Below are positions 37,040 through 45,769 of a DNA stretch of 64,000 nt, piece after piece. Origin of the DNA: Cyrtodaria siliqua (Eukaryota; Mollusca; Bivalvia; Adapedonta; Hiatellidae); assembly GCA_037043455.1 (NCBI GenBank), contig JAWPHD010001801.1, forward strand, positions 1 through 64,000. The letters are read 5' to 3'. Positions within the stretch are counted from its first letter, which is position 1; every line of letters begins with the position of its first letter. Position numbers and translations under genes: made by a program. The notes below the pieces were generated by a model. It worked only from the letters and a program-made list of their open reading frames with translations. It did no database searches and had not been told where the DNA came from.

Positions 37040-38780
37040 AGCACACCCACTGCAGCACAATGAGGCATTTTCACTAAATTAATGTGCCATATATGGATTA
37101 TATAACATGCTGACACACCCACTGCAGCACAACGAGGCATTTCCACTAAATTAATGTGCCATTTATGGATTATATAACATGCTGACAACCACTGCAGCAC
37201 AACGAGGCATTTCCACTAAATTAATGCGCCATATATGGATTATATAACATGCTGACACCCACTGCAGCACAACGAGGCATTTCCACTAAATTAATGTGCC
37301 ATTTATGGATTACATAACATGCTGACACCCACTGCAGCACAACGAGGCATTTCCACTAAATTAATGTGCCATATATGGATTATATAACATGCTGACACCC
37401 ACTGCAGCACAACGAGGCATTTCCACTAAATTAATGTGCCATATATGGATTATATAACATGCTGACACCCACTGCAGCACAACGAGGCATTTCCACTAAA
37501 TTAATGTGCCATATATGGATTATATAACATGCTGACACCCACTGCAGCACAACGAGGCATTTCCACTAAATTAATGTGCCATATATGGATTATATAACAT
37601 GCTGACACCCACTGCAGCACAACGAGGCATTTCCACTAAATTAATGTGCCATATATGGATTATATAACATGCTGACACCCACTGCAGCACAACGAGGCAT
37701 TTCCACTAAATTAATGTGCCATATATGGATTATATAACATGCTGACACCCACTGCAGCACAACGAGGCATTTCCGATAAATTAATGTGCCATATATGGAT
37801 TATATAACATGCTGACACCCACTGCAGCACAACGAGGCATTTTCACTAAATTAATGTGCCATATATGGATTATATAACATGCTGACACCCACTGCAGCAC
37901 AACGAGGCATTTCCACTAAATTAATGTGCCATATATGGATCATATAACATGCTGACACCCACTGCAGCACAACGAGGCATTTCCACTAAATTAATGTGCC
38001 ATATATGGATCATATACCATGCTGACACCCACTGCAGCACAACGAGGCATTTCCACTAAATTAATGTGCCATATATGGATCATATAACATGCTGACACCC
38101 ACTGCAGCACAACGAGGCATTTCCACTAAATTAATGTGCCATATATGGATTATATAACATGCTGACACCCACTGCAGCACAACGAGGCATTTCCACTAAA
38201 TTAATGTGCCATATATGGATTATATAACATACTGACACCCACTGCAGCACAATGAGGCATTTTCACTAATTAATGTGCCATATATGGATTATATAACATG
38301 CTGACACCCACTGCAGCACAACGAATTGAATTGAATGTTGTTTAACGACTCATCAACACAGTACAGGTTATTTAGAGCCGCCCCAGAGAGAGGGGAAGGA
38401 TACATAGGAATCCGGGAACCTGCCCTACTCTTATTATCGAATAGATTCCTATGGTTCTTTAACGTGCTCGGAGGATAGACCGATACACGGGACCGCCCGG
38501 TTTACGTCCCCATCCGACGGACGAGGCTAAGGAAAAGTGTCTTGCCCAAGAACACGCCGACGGAACACAGTGGCACCACGGAGGATTGAACCCGGGGCCT
38601 CCGGTTACAAATCCGCCGCGCTACCGACTGCGCCACGCCAGCCCTCCGATGCAGCACAACGAGGCATTTCCACTAAATTAATGTGCCATATATGGATTAT
38701 ATAACATGCTGACACCCACTACAGCACAATGAGGCATTTTAACTAATTAATGTGCCATATATGGATTATATAACATGCTG
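37040..38780. repeat. 70-bp satellite array, about 20 units
   Basis: The unit contains CACTGCAGCACAACGAGGCA, TTTCCACTAAATTAATGTGC and CATATATGGATTATATAACA. About 18 units lie left and two right of a SINE insertion. Central units are nearly identical; edge units diverge, as expected for unequal exchange. Each unit carries a PstI site (CTGCAG). No conserved unique spacers, so not a CRISPR array. Confidence 0.95.
38325..38649 (-). mobile_element. tRNA-derived SINE, copy 2, inside the satellite
   Basis: Same element as at 8.8 kb but with the full head. Read on the minus strand: GGCTGGCGTGGCGCAGTCGG (A box), GGGTTCAATCC (B box), core TTGGGCAAGACACTTTTCC, tail ATTCAATTCAATT. Flanked by a 13-bp duplication of the satellite, TGCAGCACAACGA (38312-38324 and 38650-38662). 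It differs from copy 1 by a small insertion (GAGAGGGGAAGGATACATAG). Confidence 0.92.
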
Positions 38781-39052
38781 ATTTATTTACGATATGTTTT
38801 AAGCAGTGTCATCTTAACATTGTGTATGTTATGAATTGTTTATCTTACATGGAAATTTGTGAATGAATACACGATTTTGACATCTCAGATTGTATACTTT
38901 TAAATGGTGCAGTCATTCAAGAGACAAGTACATGACCCCCAACATTGTTGATGAAATGTTGTATTAACAAATAACAAAAAGCAATCGGCGTGCTTCACCT
39001 AGTGAGTCTGGAAGTGGTATATTTAAATTCACCATTCTCCAAAGCATTACAT

Positions 39053-39316
39053 CTGGCCTGGAAGTCACCAACCATTCTTCAGACTATTCTTAGACTTGAG
39101 CCCAAGTACTGAAATTTCGTTTACAAATATTACTAGACCATCAAAGATAAACAATTGTAAGAATTTGCTATTAATTAGTATACATCATATTTATACATAG
39201 CAGCTTGTTATGACCGTTCATTATGTAAACTTACAGAAATATTTGTGATTGAAATTTGCATACTTGAGCTTAAGTCTAAGAATATACTCAAGAATTATTG
39301 GTGAACTCAAGGCCAG
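39053..39316. mobile_element. Probable fold-back MITE
   Basis: Two arms of about 88 bp (39053-39140 and 39230-39316) are imperfect reverse complements, roughly 75 to 80 percent by eye: for example TTCTTAGACTTGAGCCCAAG against the complement of CTTGAGCTTAAGTCTAAGAA. The spacer is about 90 bp. No target duplication is clear. Confidence 0.5.
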
Positions 39317-39331
39317 GCAGGCTTTAGAAAA

Positions 39332-39815
39332 GCATGATCAATGCATGATATAAAGCATGACCAATGGATGATATAAAGCATGATCAATGAATGATATAAA
39401 GCATGATCAATGGATGATATAAAGCATGATCAATGGATGATATAAAGCATGATCAACGGATGATATAAAGCATGATCAATGAATGATATAAAACATGATC
39501 AATGAATGATATAAAGCATGATCAATGGATGATATAAAGCATGATCAATGGATGATATAAAGCATGACCAATGGATGATATAAAGCATGATCAATGAATG
39601 ATATAAAGCATGACCAATGGATGATATAAAGCATGATCAATGAATGATATAAAGCATGACCAATGGATGATATAAAGCATGATCAATGGATGATATAAAG
39701 CATGACCAATGTATGATATAAAGCATGATCAATGGATGATATAAAGCATGATCAATGGATGATATAAAGCATGATCAATGAATGATATAAAGCATGACCA
39801 ATGAAAGATATATAT
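39332..39815 (+). repeat. 23-bp minisatellite, about 21 units
   Basis: Unit GATATAAAGCATGATCAATG plus GAT, with recurrent variants at two positions (GACCAATG for GATCAATG; GAATGA for GGATGA). Variants alternate in short higher-order patterns. Non-coding. Confidence 0.95.
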
Positions 39816-39816
39816 G

Positions 39817-41249
39817 CATCCAATGCTTTCTGAAACACATTAGCAATACGAAACATATGATCCCATCTTGACTATTCTGATGTCAAGTGAGAAATTGTCG
39901 ATTCTTACGGATGACGACGGGTATTCCATAAAATGGTGTGGTCTGTTCTGAACTGAACAATTTATGTATATACAATATTAGAATGTATTATTTGTTTCTA
40001 TAGAAAGATAATTATTATACTAGGCCCTAATACGCCTCCATACGGAGTAAAACTTGTCAAAATACCTCTAAATATCCGAACCGTCCACTCGAGCACAGAA
40101 TACGGATTAATTGAACTTTCACAGATAATGCTTGCTTTAAAGCAACACAATCCCGATAAAATAATACAATTTCAATTATTATTAAACACATTAAATCCTA
40201 TGTGAGGTTCTTTGTTGGATGTGTTTTATTGTTTAAGCTGGTATATTATCGTAGCGCATATCGACGGCGCGACAAACGCTTCGGTAACTTTGAAACTGCG
40301 TCGCCTTCATAATACAGGTATACAAAGCTAAACCTTTATATAGCTCAGATATCCAATTGCTTCATATTATTCAACGTCGATGAGGATATGCAATAGCGTG
40401 TAATGTAAATATGCATACGTTTGATGAACGGAAGGGGAAAAGAAAATGAGTAAAGTATGATAATGTAAATACATCGCTATGTAGAGAATTATAAACGTTC
40501 GATCCCCGCCATAACCACATGTATTGTGTCTCTGAGCAAGACACTTTATCTGCATTGCTTAGTACTGGTTCTACCCAGGAAGACAATCAAGAAGTTCATT
40601 AGAAGTAAATCGCTGACAACAGGTATAGAATTAACTAATAACCCACTTATTCGGCATATGTTCCACGTATATATTTAATTCGTATAATATGCTTGAATTA
40701 ATCCAAAACTGCACACATATTATACATGTACACATATATAGAGAGCGTGTATCGGTAACAAATAGTATGTACAGCGACATACATGCTAAGGTGGTGACAC
40801 TCGACAGGGGGAAATTATTGTTTAAAAATGAAACACTTGAAGGCCACTAATAGTTATAGATAAGGAATTTTCATTTGTTAGACATTATTTCTCGCAAATC
40901 GAAGTTTTCATGATGTGGGTAGGGTTATACACATCATGATCGCCCATCCGTTTAGACTTTCGTTAAACTTTTCAATTCCGAAACTGGCCATACAATGAGG
41001 GTACCGACCCCCTTTTCGTTTGCCGGATTCCGACCCATAATAGCCAGTATTCCGTACGCCGGTTTGTGGTACGCCGTACGCCGACATCGCAGTTTTTCAT
41101 ACGCGTACGCCGTATTTTTCTCAAAAAATATTTTTTTCCATCCAAAAAATTTAAAAAATGCTAATTTATGTCTCAGATTGCTAGAAATGCCATTTCAGAG
41201 CACCTAGGTTTAAAAATTTTCAGTGGGGGCATGCCCCCGGACCCCCCTG
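39817..41249. other. Gene-free interval left of the viral element
   Basis: Apart from the SINE-like fragment no feature is recognised up to 40980. The part 40990-41250 looks like the end of a dispersed repeat: it has several TACGCCG/TACGCCGTACGCCG motifs and closes with the palindrome GGGGGCATGCCCCC followed by GGACCCCCC. That repeat end abuts the truncated integrase. Confidence 0.45.
40490..40610 (+). mobile_element. SINE-like fragment
   Basis: GTTCGATCCCCGCC resembles a tRNA B box, and GTGTCTCTGAGCAAGACACT and TGCATTGCTTAGTACTGG resemble the conserved core of invertebrate SINEs. No A box or target duplication is found, so this is a partial copy at best. Confidence 0.45.
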
Positions 41250-41491
41250 TTTGAACGCTTTGGTAATTTCTAAACCAGTTTTATTCGGAACGGGTATAAC
41301 CCAAGCAAATTTACTAAATAAATCAATAATAGTAAGCAAGAATTTAGTACCTTTATTATACTTTGAAAACTATTGCATGTCAACCAAGTCAGCAGACCAT
41401 ATTTTATCAATTTCATTAACAATCACACGGCGTTGAGCGAACTTTCTTCGTATAGGCTTATGAAGTTCATCTGCTAACTTGTCAGTCCATT
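41250..41491 (-). pseudogene. Polinton-type (retrovirus-like) integrase, truncated
   Basis: The minus strand reads DELHKPIRRKFAQRR, IDKIWSADLVDMQ, an in-frame TAG at about 41380, then GTKFLLTIIDLFSKFAWVIP and TGLEITKAF. WSADLVDMQ holds the first catalytic Asp of the DDE integrase fold and the LLTIIDLFSKFAWVIP strand follows it, as in c-integrases of Polintons. Sequence stops at the repeat end near 41250, so the second Asp, the Glu and the chromodomain-like end are gone. The start is also lost: the frame merges into the end of the phospholipase gene. It would have integrated the linear viral genome. Confidence 0.85.
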
Positions 41492-41965
41492 TCAACGCCT
41501 TTTCCCGTTTTTTGGCTCTCCAAGTCCTAGTTTATATTTTGCACTAATTACAGGCTTGACTATCAAATTCTTAGCAATCTTTTCTCCAATAGTTTTAGAC
41601 TTACTAGATTTTAAACCAGTAAGCATGTTTTTATCACACATCGATTTATTACTAGCATTTTCATCATAACAAATATCATGATCTTTGCAAACAGCATCTA
41701 ATTCATTTGAAGGTTCTCCGATATCAAGCGGATTACCGGAACCGCAATATTTATAACCAGGAAGTGTTAGCCCTTTTTGGGGTAGCAAAGGGAGCAAAGC
41801 TTTATGAATATCAATATTTCCACCTTCTGTGTTTTTAACAAACTTTGTTTTAGTAAAACCACAAGACGCACAAGTTGCTCTTAACATTTTTCTACCATTT
41901 TTTGCTAAAACATACTTAGGATCAACATTTTCAGTAACAATTTTTTCTTTTATACAGTAACTCAT
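41492..41965 (-). CDS. Virion phospholipase A2 with N-terminal zinc ribbon
   Basis: The product is 157 residues and intact. Residues 4-44 form a small zinc-ribbon-like unit ([14 protein letters not shown] with Cys32 and Cys35). Residues 71-81 ([11 protein letters not shown]) are the calcium loop and residues 93-101 (CKDHDICYD) hold the His96/Asp97 pair of secreted-type and parvovirus-type PLA2. Parvoviruses use such a domain to leave the endosome; the same role is inferred here. A basic tail (GEPKNGKRR) closes the protein. The ATG is chosen because TAATCTAA and an AT-rich stretch lie 11 bp upstream. The gene starts 16 bp after the protease stop. Confidence 0.88.
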   Translation of the reverse strand: MSYCIKEKIVTENVDPKYVLAKNGRKMLRATCASCGFTKTKFVKNTEGGNIDIHKALLPLLPQKGLTLPGYKYCGSGNPLDIGEPSNELDAVCKDHDICYDENASNKSMCDKNMLTGLKSSKSKTIGEKIAKNLIVKPVISAKYKLGLGEPKNGKRR

Positions 41966-41976
41966 ATATAATATGA

Positions 41977-41984
41977 TTAGATTA
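41977..41984 (-). promoter_or_regulatory. TAATCTAA motif before phospholipase gene
   Basis: TAATCTAA, then 11 AT-rich bases, then ATG. The first TAA is the stop codon of the protease gene. Confidence 0.55.
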
Positions 41985-42418
41985 AACTTCGTTTACAAAA
42001 TATGATGTTATTATGCTTTCATTTTCTACTGGTTTGTAAGGCTTTAATAATTTGTAAAGAATATCGTACACACTATTTCCTTCTTGCAACTTTTTGACAA
42101 AGTACAAACAGAAATATCCGCACAGGACACTTGTTTTATCTTGATATTGAATGTTTTTGTATTTTATATCAGGTATGTAAGTTAAAACTTCTTTTGGCGG
42201 GCTCAAACCAAACGGATCGAAGTAATAATTATCATAGTAACAAGTCCAGTGTGTACCAGGTCCAGTATGATCATCAAGATTAATAATACCACATTCTTGT
42301 TTATTTTGTGTTGTTGGTAATTTGTTCTTGCTAAACACTCCCCTGAATTTCTGTATACCTAGTTGCTTAACCCACTTTATTATATCTAAGTTAGAGATAG
42401 GCTCGTTTTTGAAATTTA
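41982..42418 (-). CDS. Adenain-like cysteine protease
   Basis: The frame is open from about 42418 to the stop at 41982. Its readable core, counted from the GTG codon at 42338, has His30 in [10 protein letters not shown], Asp41 in [10 protein letters not shown], Gln66 and Cys73 in [11 protein letters not shown]: the His-Asp-Gln-Cys order of adenovirus protease and its Polinton relatives. The family matures capsid proteins at (M/I/L)XGXG sites; such sites are present in the pX-like and pVI-like neighbours. The true start is unclear: in-frame sequence before 42338 ([20 protein letters not shown]) looks like family N-terminus, but no ATG is found before it overlaps the end of the pX-like gene, so the start codon may be mutated. 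Confidence 0.85.
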
Positions 42419-43120
42419 ACTTTTTTTTATGAATGGGATACTTCTATATGGTCTAATTTGCGAGTCTACTTGCAAACCTTTTCCACGATCAACTCTTAGT
42501 CCTTTTCCTTTTCTACCTACTTGCAAACCTTTTCCAGTTAAACCACTAATAAGAGATCCAATCAATGGAATTCCTAATGATGCAAGCATTCCAAGAAATC
42601 CTCCATCTTGTTGTTGCTGCTTTGTCAGTTGAATAGGACAACAACCTTTTGACTTTATTATCTTGTTTCTCTGTGCAAGTGTTAATTTATGTGATCCGAG
42701 AAGTGCTTGCTTTTTACCACTAGGAATAGTTACCATCCCATTTCCGAATAGTTTACCAATTCCAGTACTAGCCAGACCACTTAGTGCTCCTGTCGCTAGT
42801 GGTGCTAATACTTTTGGAACAAATTTAGCAACTGTTGGTAAAATTGTTTTAGTCAACAAACCAGCTAATGCACCTAAAAAGCCTCCGTTCTTAGACTGAG
42901 ATCTCATTTGCGATTTTGATATATTTATGTCTAATCCCTGCCCGCTAGATTAAGCCTTGTTAATACTGTTAATCTGGGTAGCTGTAAGTAGCAAAGCAAA
43001 GTTTCCAGTTAGTTGGTTATTTTTTAGCCTGAGCGTTAATTCACTTTTGTTTTCATTTGCTTTTGCCAGACTTCGTTTCTGGCCATCTGATAAATTTACT
43101 GAATAATTTACGTAAGTCAT
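42416..43120 (-). pseudogene. pX-like virion core protein, one nonsense codon
   Basis: One frame runs from ATG at 43120 to the stop at 42416, interrupted by a single TAA (42950-42952). N-terminal part of 56 residues: MTYVNYSVNLSDGQ and a hydrophilic region. After the stop come two hydrophobic glycine/leucine-rich stretches (FLGALAGLLTKTILPTVAKF; FLGMLASLGIPLIGSLISGL) separated by a basic CC-containing linker, and a basic tail with repeated GKGLQV/GKGLRV. This architecture is known from Polinton and adintovirus virion proteins likened to adenovirus pX. Two LXGXG sites, LFGNG and LTGKG, fit the adenain consensus. TAATCTAA lies 10 bp before the ATG and its first TAA is the stop of the capsid gene. 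Confidence 0.75.
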
Positions 43121-43130
43121 ATATATTATG

Positions 43131-43138
43131 TTAGATTA
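43131..43138 (-). promoter_or_regulatory. TAATCTAA motif before pX-like gene
   Basis: TAATCTAA, then 10 AT-rich bases (CATAATATAT), then ATG. The first TAA is the stop codon of the major capsid frame, which independently supports reading that frame to 43136. Confidence 0.6.
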
Positions 43139-44407
43139 AACTATTACCAATTCATTTCCGACAGTATCAATAACTACATCTACTTCATAGAGAGCCAGAG
43201 CATAAACTTTATAAGGAGCCCCCGGAGGTATATTTAGCTTATATCTCAAACTTAGTTTTTTCGGATCAATACTGACTTCATTTTCTTTGTAACTCAAATC
43301 AAAATGTATCATTCAGAAAAGAGTTTTAAAATTACCCATATTAAGTCAAGTTCCAGTGTTTTTATCATTTTGCTTGTAAGAATAATTAATAACATCTCTG
43401 AATATTCTTATGATATTAGCATAACTATATTCGGTTTCTGGATAATAAACTCCATTTCCAACTTCCAATCTAGCTGATTGTAAATAGCAATTAGTATTAG
43501 CAGCATTTACCTTAAACGTATCCAGAAGATGAGGATTTTGTGTTTGAGAAGAACTCTTGTCTGACCTTTGCAAATACACAAACACATGTTTGGGATTTTT
43601 AACACCAGCCGTTATTCTAAATACGGATTCAGTTAGTTGGGAATTTCCGCTTTCTTGTATCATTTCACGAAGATAAGCCCATCTTGTTGATGTCATTTGA
43701 TTTGTCATCACATAACTTAAACCATCTGAGTTAAATATCATTCTGGGTATCCACAAAACTAATTTATTAATAACTACTCGGCCGTCATCACCACCAGCTT
43801 TGAAAATTAGCACATTATCATCTGTCAGTTGCAAGCTGATTTGAATCTGACTAGGAGTAAGCATGTTTGTTTCCAAACCTTCAAAGAAGGAATAATTGTT
43901 TAATGGAATTACAGAATCAACTTTTTGATTAGTTATGATTAAAGCATGACGAATCGCAAATCCTGTATTATAACCAGCTTGATCATCTCGAGATTCTGCA
44001 GCAGCCGTATTATCTAAATAAAAGTATTCATTTGTTCCGGTTGTCTTTACATAATCGTCAGAAATTTCAAGCAAGCTTTTGACATTAACAAATCTGTGAA
44101 GATTATTTCCATCGTAAACTATTTTTCCATTTTGCTTTACTTGCATTTGATCAATCAGTGAAGCTGCATCGTTAATCAGAGCAATTTCATCACCGGCTGC
44201 GAAATTGGCTCCGTCAGCAAGTTTGTTTACTTGAAAACTGATTTCAAAATATGCATTATACCAATCAAAGTAAGAACTTCTATCATTTAGTGTAAACTGA
44301 TAACCACTTTTCATTTGTCTGGTATTATTTCCTGGCTGTGTTATTGCGGTATCTAACTGAATAGGTACATATTCATATCTAGTATTATATTGATTACTTC
44401 GAAACAT
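43136..44407 (-). pseudogene. Major capsid protein (hexon-like, double jelly roll), two TGA codons near the end
   Basis: The first 353 codons are intact (ATG 44407, start MFRSNQYNTRYEYVP). The same frame continues past TGA at 43346-43348 and TGA at 43313-43315 for about 70 more codons to a TAA at 43136-43138, giving a full length near 424 residues. Features of the Polinton/adintovirus family: SYFDWYNAYFEISFQV in the first barrel, LVLWIPRMIFNSDGL, KNPKHVFVYLQ and NANIIRIFRDVINYSY-like blocks in the second; the part after the stops (LSLRYKLNIPPG, GNELVIV) gives the last strands. The protein would form the trimeric capsomers. The 5' motif TAATCTAA ends 16 bp before the ATG. I do not read the TGAs as recoded: neighbouring genes are broken by TAA and TAG. 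Confidence 0.85.
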
Positions 44408-44423
44408 CTATATATACTAGTAA

Positions 44424-44431
44424 TTAGATTA
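44424..44431 (-). promoter_or_regulatory. TAATCTAA motif before major capsid gene
   Basis: TAATCTAA, 16 bases, then ATG. Here the second TAA is the stop codon of the pVI-like gene. Confidence 0.55.
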
Positions 44432-44831
44432 TTTTTTTATTAATTAATCGATTAATTCTTGCATGAATTCCCCTTCCGGAGAGTAATCTACTATTTTTTG
44501 CATTTACATCTTCAGTTTCAGCTACAACTTTTTTGTTATCAGCTTTTGTAAGTTCTTTTAAAATTATATCACCTTTTGGTTGAGGTTTAATAACTGAAAC
44601 TAACTTATCAGCGCCCATTTTTCCTACTTCATCTCCAAGATGTTTAGAACCACTCTCTAAGATTTGTTTTCCAGCGGTTTCTAATGCTTTCTTGCCTGCT
44701 GTTTTCACAGACTCGCTAAATATCTTTGATCCGACTTTTGAAAAAATGTCAAATATACCAGCTCCGGTTAATCGATCAACTTGAGTATATGTTCCCGTAC
44801 TAGTGTCATAAACTTTTTTTAAACGTGCCAT
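44424..44831 (-). CDS. Minor virion protein, pVI-like
   Basis: 135 residues, intact. The N-terminal 20 residues end in LTGAG (residues 21-25); an amphipathic helical region follows (IFDIFSKVGSKIF, residues 26-38, and AGKKALETAGKQILES); the C-terminus has LSGRG (residues 117-121) and a basic end RINRLINKKII. Adenovirus pVI has the same plan: a short propeptide, an amphipathic membrane-active helix and a basic C-terminal peptide, each bounded by a protease site of form (M/I/L)XGX/G. The resemblance is in layout and motif; I do not claim sequence homology. TAATGTAA, a one-base variant of the shared motif, lies 10 bp before the ATG and contains the stop of the penton-like gene. Confidence 0.65.
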   Translation of the reverse strand: MARLKKVYDTSTGTYTQVDRLTGAGIFDIFSKVGSKIFSESVKTAGKKALETAGKQILESGSKHLGDEVGKMGADKLVSVIKPQPKGDIILKELTKADNKKVVAETEDVNAKNSRLLSGRGIHARINRLINKKII

Positions 44832-44841
44832 ATAACTTATG

Positions 44842-44849
44842 TTACATTA
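44842..44849 (-). promoter_or_regulatory. TAATGTAA, variant motif before pVI-like gene
   Basis: One base differs from TAATCTAA; 10 bases separate it from the ATG. The second TAA is the stop codon of the penton-like gene. Confidence 0.4.
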
Positions 44850-45602
44850 ATTCCTTCAAAACAAAACGGAATGATGTGTGGACACCATTAAGATTAATAA
44901 TCTTACCAGAGAAATCCGTTATGTAAATATTAATACTGTTAATGATCGTTTTGTTTACTTCACAGAACCCGACTCTTATCGGTTCGTCTTTGAAAGGATA
45001 TGATCTCGTAAGATCAGCTGTGCTTATTTCATAAATAACATTCCCGTATGATCCATCAACAATAGAATTACTTATCAAATCACAGTGGATGTACAATGTA
45101 TCGATAGAATTTGTTATGTTTGGTGTCACAGTTCCAAATTTAGTTTCTCTAATAACTGCATCTTTGTCAAACCCGAATAAGGTGTGATAGTTTGTTTCTC
45201 TTAAATCAAGCTGAAATTATTATGGATGGTAACCAAACATTTGAAACTTGATAAATCAAACTCAATTCTTATCGGGATGGGTGAGTCATCAGTTAAATCA
45301 TTGTTTACAGTCAATGTTTCTTTTATGTAATTATCGATATCAGCATAACTGTAATTTCCATTTGTAAAAATAATACTTTTCCAATCTGTTCCATTGTGAT
45401 ACCTTATCACTTTATTATTAAAATCTTCACTAATATTATACCACGAGTAAGTCATGGAATTAATCTTATCGAGTCCGATGCCATACTGTTTGTTCTTGCC
45501 TAATATTAATGGTCTGTCAAATACAGTTGTAAAATTACTCGGTGTATTTGAGCTATTAATTATTGACGCTTTCTCTGATGATAATACAATTTGTTGTTCC
45601 AT
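44842..45602 (-). pseudogene. Penton-like minor capsid protein, one frameshift
   Basis: Two frames overlap at about 45205-45215, where a one-base indel breaks the gene. N-terminal part (45602 to 45201): SNTPSNFTTVFDRPLILGKN and IDNYIKETL. C-terminal part (about 45210 to 44842): LRETNYHTLFGF, TLYIHCDLISNSIVDGSYGN and ADLTRSYPFKDEP. This pattern is typical of the Polinton/adintovirus minor capsid (penton) protein, a single jelly roll at vertices. Full length would be about 253 residues. The start has ATCTACTAATATGTATA upstream. Confidence 0.75.
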
Positions 45603-45610
45603 TATACATA

Positions 45611-45769
45611 TTAGTAGATAAAATTAATCACTTTTATAATACAGTTTAAAACTTGATTTTCAAAATTGAAAACTTGAGTGCGATGTTGTGGTGTTCTTGG
45701 AGAGATGACCCAATAATGAGATTTTGAAAGATATACTTCAAATGTTCCTTTTAGTAATCGTTTTGCCAT
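45611..45769 (-). CDS. Small basic ORF between fibre and penton
   Basis: 52 residues starting MAKRLLKGTFEVYLSKSHYW. It overlaps the last 32 bp of the fibre-like gene in another frame and stops 8 bp before the penton-like ATG. Its stop TAA lies inside the AT-rich CTACTAATATG stretch, in the manner of the other tandem junctions of this element, which gives weak support. No domain is recognised. It lacks the TAATCTAA motif upstream. Confidence 0.4.
   Translation of the reverse strand: MAKRLLKGTFEVYLSKSHYWVISPRTPQHRTQVFNFENQVLNCIIKVINFIY

Noticed and set aside
37040..38780. CRISPR-like regular repeats
   Set aside because: Units are head-to-tail with no unique spacers, and the sequence is eukaryotic; it is satellite DNA. 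The same holds for 39332-39815.
41251..41436. Plus-strand ORF over the integrase
   Set aside because: It is the antisense shadow of the minus-strand integrase motifs.
42429..42899. Plus-strand Pro/Cys-rich ORFs opposite the pX-like gene
   Set aside because: Antisense shadows; no start-motif or domain.
43313..43348. TGA recoding (selenocysteine or alternative code) in the capsid gene
   Set aside because: Other genes of the element are interrupted by TAA and TAG and by frameshifts, so simple decay explains the TGAs.
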